Positions 10,958-23,400 of a stretch of 64,000 nt of DNA are shown here, piece by piece. Each line of letters begins with the position of its first letter. Within the stretch, counting starts at the first letter, position 1. The notes below the pieces were generated by a model. That model made no database searches and was not told the origin of the DNA. It was given only the letters and a program-made list of their open reading frames with translations. The translations under genes and the position numbers were made by a program. The DNA comes from Dimorphilus gyrociliatus (Eukaryota; Annelida; Polychaeta; Dinophilidae): NCBI GenBank assembly GCA_904063045.1, contig CAJFCJ010000012.1, positions 2,108,001 through 2,172,000 on the forward strand, given 5' to 3'.

Positions 10958-13018
10958 ATTTCTGTAAAATCCTGTATTAACTAAAACGAAAGAAGGAAAT
11001 AATAAAAACGGGTAAACCGATTATTCATCAAAAATGAAGTCTCTCTGCATATTCAACATGTTATATATTGTGACCGCTGTTTATTGGTCTATTCAAATAT
11101 TCGCATAGAGCATGTTGTAAAAGAATGCCATCTGGTGTTTTATAACATTTTCTGTATAAAAATGCTACTTATACAGAGTATATAAATGTATATAACATAT
11201 ACTGTATATAGTAGGTAAAGATATTATGAAGTGAATGGATAATAATAGTTCCTACTCGACAAATACTTCAATATTACGGTATTTTCAAACGTTTCTATTA
11301 GAAAATGAATGAAAATATTAATGATCGAGGCATATAGGAGTAAACAATATTTTTTTTCATTTTTTATATATTAGTATACACTCTATAAAAGGAGAATTAT
11401 CAATTTTTCCTTCTTTACTTGTTCGTTGTCCGTCAAACCTCTTACTTATACTTTCAACCAGTTTAATTGTAAGTTTTAAAGTGAATATTATATATATATA
11501 TATATATCGGCTATATGTAAATAGAGACAGTAGTAAGGTTTTATACTTTGATTAACCTTTCCATTTCTCTATATACTGTATAAACTTGCACAGTATTTCT
11601 ATATCGTTCATTAAATTGTTTAAAAGATTTCTTCTTCTTCTTCTTCTTCTTCATTCTAAAGATTTTAAATCATTAAAATAAAGGATAATCTAAGTGCAAA
11701 AAGAAGGAAATGGAGTGTCGAATATTTTTCTTTCCAGGATAATAAAAGAGAAGAAATCTAATTAAAAAAGTATTGAAGAGAGAAAGAAGAGAATATATAC
11801 AGTATATATTCAAATTTTAAGCGTCTTTAATCTATTGAACGTCTATTTTTTTTATTTATAAATTAGTGCAATATGACTAAATCATTCTTCGTTTAGAAGA
11901 GATTGTATATAAGAAAATGGGGAATAGACTACAAATATCATAAGAGAGCTACTTACTAGGTTATAATGAAAAAGTTGTATTTTCTCTCTTTGAAATCATT
12001 TAGAAATTCCATCGGTGGAAAAAGTAAAAAGAGAAGAGAAAAAACGAAGCAATTTTACGATTATTGAACGATATTCCATTGAAAAACTTGTCTAACAATG
12101 ACAAACTTTTAGAACAATAAAATCATAATTCGTTGTACATAAAAGAATTCTATAGTTATAAGGTAAAGTTTAGCGATTTTTATTAAACACAATCCTTATC
12201 CTTTGAAGACTTGTTTATCTTAAAATAACAAATTTTTACAATTTGTAATATAGAGAAGTTAAAAATTATTATTATTAAAAGAAGTAGAAGTAGAAGAAGA
12301 AGAAGAAGAAGAAAGGATAAATAAATGATAGAAAATTCGCAGGTATAGTAAAAACTAGGGAAAAAGTGATGTAAATATATTTTTATATAAGAATTAAGGT
12401 GACTTATATATAATATTAGTCATAGCATATAATGGAGGTATATATATATATATATATATACATATAGATTGTACGTTATTTATACCTGCGCCATCTTTCT
12501 TTTGTCTTATAAATTGGTATATAAAACAATAAGAAATTCAATTTTTCGCTTCTATCTAACTTTCTCTCTGTTTTTCCACTGTTTTCTCTTTCTTTACCTT
12601 TAATTGTTAATGAAAATTTAATGCTTTTTGTGTGGATTTTCTTTTGCTTATCTCCTTTTCAACAACTTTCGCTTAGTTGTTTTTTGATTTTTCTTATCAA
12701 AAAATAACTTTCAACAGTTTTGAACTTGTAAAATATCGTAAACAAGGTTTTCTTCCCTTTAGGTATGTTTTCTTATTCTTACCATTATATCTAATCAGCT
12801 TATCAAGGTGCGCTAGATGGCGCTTCTTTCGTAAAACACACTCATAAATCGAGCGACCCTGAACAAGCACAGACTTTCAAATTTTTCCAGAGAGCTCTTT
12901 CGATTTTCCCCTAGTCAATATTGTATATAAAATTACCGACTTAACCTTGTTTTAACAGAACTTTTCACGTAAAGATGAAGCATCTCTAAAACTGTATAGA
13001 AAATAAAAAAAAAACCTA
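10958..13018. other. Divergent intergenic region, caspase-like and G-alpha genes
   Basis: About 2 kb without a supported gene. It contains three exact TATACWGTATA palindromes (11198, 11572, 11796), a CTT run (11628-11652), a GAA/GTA run (12280-12315), TA tracts, and a CTCF-like AGATGGCGC core at 12815-12823, about 200 bp upstream of the G-alpha start codon. Confidence 0.6.
11628..11652. repeat. (CTT)n microsatellite
   Basis: About eight TTC/CTT units upstream of the G-alpha gene. A mirror-image GAA run lies at 12295-12315. Confidence 0.85.
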
Positions 13019-16000
13019 ATGGCTTTAAAATCTCTATTCCGTTGCGTGGGAATAAGTGAAGAAGAGAGAAGAGATAAAATCATTATGAAACAATTAAAGA
13101 AGGATGATAGACAAGAGAAATCAATTGTAAAAATTTTACTTTTAGGTAAGTGGAAAGTATATTTGCAACTTTTTTGTTTTGTTTTTTAAAAAAAAAAAAG
13201 AAAACATTTTTATAAATTTATATTTTGTCTTGATTCGTTAAATAAGAATTTCTTGCATTCTCGTTTTATCTTATACAGGAATTAATTCATAAATATTTTT
13301 ATAAAGGTATTGCCGAATCCGGTAAAAGTACGATAACGAAGCAGATGAAAATTATACACATAAATGGATTCAATGATGAGTGAGTCATGTAAAAAGTTAA
13401 TTACTATAAGTCTTATCTTAATTCTAGAGTGCTGCCATATTTAGAAATTAGCTGATAAATATATAATAGTAATAATCAGGTGATAATTATATATTAATGT
13501 CTTGAAGATAAGACGATTTGACGGGCATCTCTAAACCATAAATGAATATATAGTATACTGTATTTATACGAAACAAATCATCTAATAAACGTTATGCATA
13601 TACTACATTATCTTGCATAATATGCCTTAACAGTGTTTTATGGTATTAATTAAAAATCTGGGGGAAAATTAAGAGAAAAAATATGGTGGTAAATTGGTTG
13701 AATATCAGATATTTTTTAAAATAGTCATGATTTATCAACGAGGACATCTGTTATAATTAATTAGTTCATTTCCTGTTGTTTACTATTCTCCTTTACTCGA
13801 TAAAATTTACCGGTTAATCGCGAATAATCATTTAATGCATTGTATATTATTACTGTATATATTATTTATTAATAATAACTCGTTTAATTAAAAATCAACT
13901 TTTTCTATATTAAACATCTTTTAAGAAATCAATATAGCTGTTCATGTATAAATATGCGTTAATAAAAACAATATTTAGTACACATATATAGTACTTTTAT
14001 GTTATCTTAACGCCAAATCAAACTTATCCATTATCTGATATCGTTGTACATTTCAAGACTTCTAGTTACAAAACACAATAATTAACTCCCTGTTTTTTTT
14101 TTTATTTAAAAGTGATTTTTCTCCATATCAGATTAATTAATTAATTAATTAATTAATTCAAAATATATATATATATATACGTAACTAGAAAAGATAAATA
14201 GAGTATAATTCTTCTTTTTCCTATTATTCTTTTAAAAGCCGAATTTTGTTGATTTCATTAAAGTAGCTTTAAAGCAATTGTTTCGAAAGATTTAACTATA
14301 TGTATTTATAACTCCTCTATAGATAGTTTAGGGTAACTCTTATTCATTTTAAAAATGATGATCTATTTTTAGCTCAGGTCCCAATAAAAGTTATATGAGA
14401 AAGTTTTTCTCTCATCTTAGTGTTAGATATATTCTGTATATACTTTATATTTTTAATGTAAATATCATTTAAAGTACAATTTAAAAGATCTAAAGTGCTG
14501 ATCAAAGCATGTTTTACAAGAAAATAATAGATACTATATATATTGTATACATATATATATATAAATTATGTTTTTGTCTTGTGTTTTCTAGGGAACGAAG
14601 AGAGAAAATTAGTTTCATTAGAAAGAATCTCAGAGATTCCATATTGGTTTGTTAAATTTATCTTTTTCGTTGATTGTTAAATACTTTCTCTCTCTCTCTC
14701 CATACATATATATATATATACATTTATTGCTTGCAGACAATTTTAGGAGCAATGAATCGTCTTGGTATATCTTTAGCAGACAAAAGATTAGAAGAAAGTA
14801 AAAAATACTTACTAGAAAACTGTTTACAGGAAGACTTCGATTATCCACAGGTAGGCCTATTCTACATATTTTCTTATCAAGAGAGTTTTGTATCCAAGTT
14901 GATTAGAATGGTTGAAGGCTGTAGCCAAATTATATTTAGCGTAGATATAGTACAACAATATTGTTTTGCATATGTTTTTTTTTTTATAAAAGTCTTATAA
15001 AGCTGTTGATGGTTTCTTGAGGAAGAAGAAAAGATTACTAAATTAATAGTAAATGACGTTAGAGAGTAACAATATCTAGGACGCTGTCTTTAAAGCTTAA
15101 TTAATTAATTATAATTGTATACAGTTGTTTTTTCTTCTTTCTTCTCTTAATCTTCTTTTCTTTGTAGATTTTTTATAAAAACATTTATTATATTTGATAA
15201 CCTTTTTAGTATACAGTTTATAAATACGTTTTATTATATTGTATATAAAAAGAATAAAAACTATAAACTCTACAAGGAAAAGAGGAGAAAGAGAGAAATT
15301 TGTTTTCTTATTTACTCATTCTCAATCATTAATAGATATTCTACGATCATACCGAGAAACTTTGGAGAGATAACGGAGTTTTAAAATGCTACGCAAGAAA
15401 CGCCGAATATCAATTGATAGATTGCGCTAAATAGTAAGTTGTTTTGTTAAAATGAAATATTATTAAATGTATTGTTTACTTTCAATGTTTGTAAAAGATA
15501 GATAGTAATAGTTTGTTAGAGTAAGAGTATGAGCAGTAATATACAAATCAGTAAACACACACATACATATATATACTGTATATACAGTCAATATAGTATA
15601 AATAAATTCATTTCTTTTGTAATATCTCTCCTCGCCTAATTACGTTAGAAAAGGCTATTTTTAGAATTTTTTACCAGACGTACGATCCAACTCGATATCT
15701 AAATAGAATATCTAGGCTCAAATTATTAACCTTGGCTTAAGTGAGAGTGTTATATATCCTTTTTTTTTAGCCTATAACGATTATGATGTGATATTTATAG
15801 CAGCTGGGTTATTTTTGGTAAATAATAAAAGATATTTCCTTCTTTATATTGTTCCTATAAAATGTATAGGCTAACAGACAGGAAGAAAAAGCCAGGAATG
15901 TTCAAGGCAAATAGTATCTGCATAAAAGCCTATATAAAAGAATTTAAAAGAACAGTAGATAGTTAAAATAATATTAATTTCTTTATGCTTTACTTTGTTC

Positions 16001-17627
16001 TAAAAGTCTATATATAGAATATATATATTATATAAGAATACATGTATATAAAGTATATAAACTATATAATAGAAATAAAAAAGCTATAGCAATAATAAAA
16101 ACCTTAATATATAAAAAAAACATTTTAATTGGCATTTGATTATAAAATAATATTACTTTCAAAACTCATTAAAAGGTAATGAATATTCATAAGATATATA
16201 TATATATATATATTTATATATATGTTAATAAAATAACTGCTTAAAAGTGTTCTAATTGAAATCTAATAAGTGAAAAGATATATATACAGTATATATATAA
16301 ATTTATATATACAGTATGTATAATATATTTGTAGTGTATAGGGGTTTAGATAATTATGAATAGAGGAGAAAACATAGGGAAAATTTGCAGTACCAGGCAG
16401 CGTAAGAGTACGAATGATAAAAGTTTATAATTTATTAGGTTTTACACCTTATACTTAGTTGGCGTAAAGTAATAAAAATTATTAGTCAACATTCTTAATT
16501 TATTACTTGATTTTATTGAGTTTTTCTTCTTTTTTTTCCTTCTTTCTTTCTTTCTTTCTTTTCTTCTTTCGTTCTTTTAGTTTTTTCTCTTTTTAACACA
16601 TCTTATTTTTTTAGTTGTATATTTGTTTTTTTTTACTTTTACAGTTTTCTAGACAAAATCGACGTTATACGATTAGATTCTTATTTACCATCTGATCATG
16701 ATATTCTCCATTGTAGAATATTGACAAATTCAATACAAAAGATAGAATTTACGGTTATGGATAAAAAATCAAGAATCCCTTTTCATGTTTTTGACGTTGG
16801 TGGTCAAAGGGGAGAACGAAAAAAATGGATACAAATGTTTGACTCTGCAACGGCTATCCTTTTTTTACTTGATTGTTCTTCTTTCGACGTTAACGTTCGC
16901 GATGACTTTGAATCGAACAGGCTTTTAGAAGCGACAGAAGTCTTTGAACATATATGGAATTCTCGGTTTTTAAAGAACGTTTCCTTAATCTTATTTGTAA
17001 ATAAGATTGATCTTTTAGAAGGAAAGATCAGATCGGGAAGTTCGATTGATAATCTAGTCAAATCAATTCCGTCTACTCACAAATATTTCCCCGTCTATGA
17101 TAGAGTTTATAGGGAATTCTCTAAACCTTTAGGTAACAAACTCTATTAGCTAACTAATTTACAGTAAATAACATCCATTTTCTTCGTAAATAACGAAAAT
17201 ACTAACAATTCCTTCCGTGTCATCCATAGATCAGGAACGTAAAGAATTCATTGATTCTTTTTTAACTAGAGAAAAAAAACCGGAAAACCGTTTGAAATTT
17301 CGCAGAAGATCTTCTAGATCTCCCTCAGTTCAACCGGAAATACTCGATGAAATTGTAAAAACAGCTGTTATTATCAAAAGGGTCTTTATGGTTGGTTATC
17401 AATTCTGCTCACTTAAAAAAAGTATCCAAAATTGATCAATTATCATATTTCAACAGGAAGTTGCACATGGTTCGAAAAAGGGATCAGAGGGAAGAGAATT
17501 CCATAGAGGTCATTACTGCGAACCTTTTTATACTTGCGCAATTGATACAGACAATATCCAAAAAGTTCTTGAAGGTGTACGTTCCATCCTTATCAAGAAA
17601 GCTTTAAGGTCAAATCTTTTAATATAA
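13019..17627 (+). CDS. GNAS: Divergent heterotrimeric G protein alpha subunit, Gs-like
   Basis: G-alpha subunits relay GPCR signals; Gs types activate adenylyl cyclase. Eight exons: 13019-13145, 13307-13379, 14592-14646, 14737-14850, 15336-15433, 16645-17132, 17230-17354, 17457-17627; 416 residues, near the Gs length. Gs affinity shows in [34 protein letters not shown], the NRLLEA...IWNSRFL block and [16 protein letters not shown]. Switch residues are kept (Arg in [18 protein letters not shown] with Gln; NKID; TCAIDT). Odd points: the P-loop reads GIAESGKST, with Ala at the position equal to Ras Gly12; residue 2 is Ala rather than Gly, with Cys10 the only likely palmitoylation site; a basic/Ser-rich insert (RRRSSRSPS) lies in exon 7; and the C-terminus is LRSNLLI rather than LRQYELL. 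An AATAAA starts right after the stop (17628). The family is certain; Gs class is likely but fast-evolving. Introns 2, 4 and 5 (about 0.5-1.2 kb) hold only AT-rich simple sequence. Confidence 0.9.
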
Positions 17628-17913
17628 AATAAATTAAGAAATGAAAGACAGGAAACAGTTGTTTATATTCTTACCATTTTATTATAAACTATATATAGAT
17701 ACTGTATATATATATACTTTACTAGAATATACAGTTAAACGTCATTTGAGAAATTTAAAAATAAAATAAATTACTATATGAATAACTTTAAAGAAATATA
17801 AAATACCTTCATTCATCTCCCTACTGTTTTCTCATCCCTTCCTTCCCTTTCTACTTCTCTGTCTCTCTCTCTCTCTCCGTCTCTCTCTCTCTCACACACA
17901 CATTATCTTGTTT

Positions 17914-19443
17914 ATGATGGAAGATGATGATGAAAATTATTCTTGGTTATATAAGGAATTTGAAAAACATGTTTTAGCAGAGGATAGTGAATTGATGGCT
18001 ATTCTTATAGGGCTACTTTCAGTTTCTAATAGATTTCAATCCGTATACTTTCTAACGAAATTTGGTGATAGTCTTAAGTTGTTTATTGATCGTGAATATG
18101 ATAGAATACAAGCGAATATTGATAAAAAATACTTTTATTCATTTATTCATCCCGAACTACTTTTCCCGTGTAAAAAAGATTCCAGATCGTAAGTTATAGA
18201 TAGTGTTATTATGATTAATATCGTTCATAAACAGTTCATCATGAATCGGAGATATATAACGTAATTATCTGGCTAAATTATGCCCTTAATAGATATTGAA
18301 TCAAAGAATTTCATTATAATTAATTCGTAATATTAAATTTAATATAAAACTTGCCCTTTTTTCTTCAATTATCGATGACTTTGTTAATCAAATACTAGAT
18401 TTTTGATATTTATAAGATAATTCAAATATTCAATATTTTCCGAGTGGGATAAATGCGTATACTAATATAATGTATAAAAAAACTATAAAATCCTTATATA
18501 TATAGAATATAGGTCATATAATTATAAAACTAACTATACAATCTAGCTTTAATTCCATCTAAAAATAAAACAAAGTATGTCAAGATCATAATCATGATAC
18601 TGACTAAAAAAATGACATTCATAATGAATTTGGTCGAATAGGTTCATTGTTCTAATAGTATAATATATATATATATATATACTATACAGTATATATCAAA
18701 AAATCTCTATTCATGTAATAGATGGTTACGTAAAGGTCTTAATTCTCAAGATATGAAAAAATTACACCCAGTTTACACCCTAAACGATAGTTGGGACCTT
18801 CCCAGACATTTTGAATATGAAAATTACCGATTAGATAGAGATAATTTAGAAGAAGATATGATAAAAGAATTTGAAGAGTATTCTAGGCAATTTTGTTATC
18901 ATCTAAGAAGAGTTCGGAGTCATCTTTTATCCGAGGTTATTTATATTATATTATGAAATAAAGAGAATAGAAAACATTTAATAGCAATTTGATTATTTCA
19001 TATGTTTAATTAAATCGTCAAGATATCGGATGGAATGATGCAAGATACTCATTCGAATGCTAAGAGCAATGACAATCCTTCATTGTCCACTTCGAAGAAT
19101 AGAATAAGTAATAGAGAATTCTTGGAATCATCGGTTGACGGAATCCATTCGGCATTGGAACTAAATTTGTGAGTTGATTAGTAAATAATTTTAGTTTGAT
19201 TAATTTATATTAAAGGAGAAAGAATGAGATGAAAAAAATATAATAGAAATATACTATATAAATCTTTCTCTCTCTTCCTGTTCTTCCCTCATTCCCTCCC
19301 ACTTTCTTATAAACAAATTTACAGACTGACTAAAAAGTTTCTCCCTATAATCTTTCTTTTTTCTTAGGTCAAATGACGAAGGAAGAGATGGTCGAATTAG
19401 TATATGGAAGAGTCAAAAATCAAAACATTGTTGTTTATTATAG
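17914..19443 (+). CDS. Unrecognised protein with C-terminal CaaX-like box (CCLL)
   Basis: I do not recognise this gene. Four exons, 17914-18188, 18722-18935, 19023-19168 and 19368-19443, are phase-consistent and give 236 residues. The N-terminal two thirds are acidic and aromatic-rich without repeats (SWLYKEFEKHVLAEDSELMA, then FYSFIHPELLFPC, WLRKGLNSQDMKKLHPVY, EEYSRQFCYHLRRVRSHLL) and look like a folded helical domain. A low-complexity Ser/Asn linker follows. The protein ends SKHCCLL: a Cys four residues from the end with a final Leu fits geranylgeranylation, which would place it on a membrane. It follows the G-alpha gene on the same strand after only 286 bp, which could suggest co-regulation but proves nothing. 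Two ATGs (17914, 17917) are equally good starts. Confidence 0.7.
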
Positions 19444-20411
19444 GAATTAAGAGATTAAGGTCAAAAAAAAAAAAGAAAATAATAAGTTTTTAATTAAGTC
19501 ATGTTTGTATTTTGTATTCTTTGTTTATTTATCTTCTCAATTAGAATAAACTTACTTTACAAAGTGGTTATTTTTTTCTTATGCTACTACTATTACCATC
19601 TAGCGGAAATCAGAGGGAAAAAAGGAAAACAAACACATTAATATCTATTGTGTATAGCTATAGCTCCTTTGGAGAGGAGGAAGCATAGAAATAGGACAAA
19701 TATATATAATATATAACATTATGAAATTGTGAATTTTTCCTCTGTTATGAGCTAAATATGAGAATGTTTATTTTACTTCCGCCTTTTTTTATTATTTTTA
19801 AATGAGTCAACTCCGTCTATATAAATTGATGAACACGATTCGCAATCTCTTTTTCAATGAGTTCACTATGCCTGATAAAAAAAAAGTAATATATGTTTAT
19901 TGAATCCTTCATTCATCTTCTCTTTGTAGTTTATTTGCTAACTTTGCAATAGAGTTGCTGATATAAACAGATTTGTTTTCTTTGTGAAAATGCAGGAATA
20001 GCTTTTCAGAAGGTGGAAGAAATGAGAAAGAACACGATTAGATTTATTGTTGTCGGTAGATGTCTCTGTCGGTAGTATTAATAAATAGGACTATTTTATC
20101 AGTCTAAGGCTATTGTCTGTTCTTGCTTCGAAATCTCGTAAACGATTAGATTTCTTTACATTGTACAATATGGAAGAATCATGAAACAGTTTACATTTCA
20201 AGGATCAATTAGGCAACACGAAAAATAAAAGGATATAACTGAACAATAACGGAACTTTTTTTGTTTAATTAATAACGGGAGACGGAGGAGGAGGAGGAGG
20301 AGGTGTATTAATAAAGAATAATAAGGGATAAGACATATAGATGAAACTTTGTCGCATAAATTAAAAGGGATAAGAACATCATCTTTCAAGAGTAATTGAA
20401 ATAGTTCGACA
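19444..20411. other. Intergenic region
   Basis: No gene supported. A GGA trinucleotide run lies at about 20281-20303. Promoter of the receptor-like gene starting at 20412 is presumably here. Confidence 0.5.
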
Positions 20412-23400
20412 ATGGTTATTAGAAAATCAGCTTTAATACATTTCTACACAATACTTTTAAGTTACTTATCTAGAACCGTCATCAACGATAAGGTAAGAAG
20501 AATTTAAGACAAGAATACAAAATAACTAATTAATAAATATACTTAATTATCGAATTTCTTAATTAAATATTTAATTAATTACCCTAACTAACATATATAT
20601 ATATATATATATATCTTGTCTTCTCAGGCTTCTAATATTGGAGACAAATTTACAAGATTAACAGGTAAAATTAGAAATGATCTCTTTGTCTCTTATTTTT
20701 TTCAACGTGCTATTTAGAATAGATTTAAGATATGAATATATAATATACAAGTATATGATAACAGTATGTTTAAAAACTGTATTAATTTTAAGTATTTTTG
20801 CAAAACGAAACAAGTACGAATAATCAATAATAAATTATTTTTCATATAAGGAAGAGAATATTATGCTGCATATTGAATTATATAAACATTTTGTAGATAG
20901 TAGTAGTACTATTATTATCATTCATTCATTCATTAAATTACTATTTATTGTTTATATCTAGGTGAAAATTGTACGTTCATTAAGAGTAGTAGAACAATAG
21001 TTAATGGAGAAATTAGTGAATTATGTACAAGTAAGAACTGTTCAAATGTTGGAGCCAACTTTCTTATCATTAATTGGAATTCTGCATCCTCTTCATTTCG
21101 TTTAAGAGTTTATGACTCTGAATTGAAATTTATCAATTATAAATTCGATAGAGAACCTAATCATCCTAAGGTAAATATATTTTCATTATATCAATAAACA
21201 CTCATTATATATATATATGTATTTAGGGTGAATATCGGTACACCTGCGTAATTTCAAGAGGTAAAATGGAAGAATGGAAAAGTGTACAACTATCTTGTAC
21301 AGATGAAACTTCTTGTTCACCTAAAAGTCATAATAATATCAACTATATTAGTTCTACAAAGTTAAACAGCTGTTCATTTAGTGATACGAAATTTCCAAAC
21401 TCTGATTATACTACTTTTACGAAATGGTGTGAATTCAAAAAATACAATTTTAATGGTCTTATCGGTTGGAAAATTAAACCGAATGTAAATCCTGGATATT
21501 TCTTGGTTCATCAACAAGGAGTTTGTCCTACATATGTTAAGGTATATATTAGAATATTTTAAAGGAGCATAACATATATATATATATATATATATACATA
21601 TATACATAAATAAAGTATCGAAAAGACAAGCTATGCTATAGATCTTCATTGACACAAAAAAAATCAGAAAATAATGTAATAATAACGGTAAGTAAACAGC
21701 CAACATATTTTAAAACATGATATATTATATATTATTAATTTAATACAATCTATTAGATTACTAATGCAGAAGATTTCTACTCGGAATCTATAAAATACGA
21801 ATGTAAGTTATTCAATTTTAATCAATATAAACTATATACTTAAACATCTATAATTATTGATAACAGCAAGTAACGTAATCGAAAGTGCTGCAAGTGAGTA
21901 TAAAACTTACAAACATTTCCAATTCTCATCATAAACTAGAGGCACTTTTCCTCACCTATTTTTTAAAAATAGTGTGGTTTTTATTATTATAAAGTATAAA
22001 CAACATAGATATATAATAATATTTAAAAGTCAATATGACAAACTAACTTATTGAATTATGGCACAATAATACAAAAGTACACTTCTAACATCTTTTTCAA
22101 TTATATACTAATTTTATTGTGTGAAATAAAACTTCATTTAAAGGTCCTTGCTCAATAGATTCAGGTTTGTTTCTTATTAATATACTATTGCCCTTAATCT
22201 ATTTTCTCCCTCTCTAGTTTTCTTGGTTAAAAAATAAAAGTCTTTTCTCTTTCTAAACCTTCTAACTATTATATATACAGTATATACATTCATATCTATA
22301 AAAGGACACAACAAGTCTAACAGCATAGTCATTAATATTTTTCCAAATGCTTATTAAAGCTTATTTAAATCACTTATAGCTTTTTTTTTAAAAAAAAATA
22401 TTAACTTTAACTACAAGCTAAAACAAATCGAGATATGGTAAATACTGTGTATATCAATGGTAAAGTTATATACAGTTTGGTGGTAGTTTGAGAAATCTTT
22501 CAGTGAAAGTTCTCTAGTAGAAAAGAATGATAGATTTATTATTTATATAAAAATCATATAAGTAGAATAAAATTTCTTTTCTTCCTCTCTCTCTTTCTCT
22601 CTCTCTCTCTCTTTTTTGCAGTGAAGGATATTCATCATATTAATCTTGTTTTAAATCTCGTCTTTTTTTTTTAAATAGAGATTTAATCTATTTACATGTA
22701 CTGATTATAATTTGCATATTTATACATTTTCAACAGAGTTTTATTTAAAACAATTTAACAATTGTATACTGTACACATGTAATTTTCTTTTATATTTATT
22801 CCATATTAGGAAAATATTGCGAAACGGAAAATTGTAAATATAATTGCATTGAAAACGGTAAAGATATTTTGCTCTATCTGTGAAAATATATAAAATATAC
22901 AATTGTATATATATTCTGATTTCAGGATTACACGGAGCTTGTTGGAACAATACTGCTTTAGTATTTAAAATTAAAAATGATACCATTACAGCTAAATGGA
23001 CATTAGTCGATGTAAAATGTAAAAGAGATTATGAAATTCTTGGTTCCTCTTCTTTTACTGTAACAGTTGCTCCAGGGATTTTTGATATTGGAAAAAAACT
23101 TGGTGTAGTATATGTAAGCGAAAGAGATATATCATTTCTTATTAATTACAATTTATGAATGATTCTTTTCTTTTTTACAGATGAACAACACAGAATATAG
23201 CTATGAAATACCATTAAAATATAACGGATCATATCTAGAAGTATATACTAAATAAACTATATAAATATAACTAATATATATATATATATATTTATACTTA
23301 ATTTACTTAATAGATTAAACCGAATTGTGAGAAACAAACTAATCGTACGTAATGTAATCAATTATAATTAATTATAATATTAATAACATATTGAATATTT

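Noticed and set aside
16804-17061. Minus-strand 85-codon frame
   Set aside because: Antisense shadow of the conserved G-alpha exon 6.
19590-19602. CCATCTAGCGG as a further CTCF-like site; also 30570-30578, 39526-39534 and 3747-3755
   Set aside because: Each departs from AGRTGGCG by at least one core base, so they were left out of the count.
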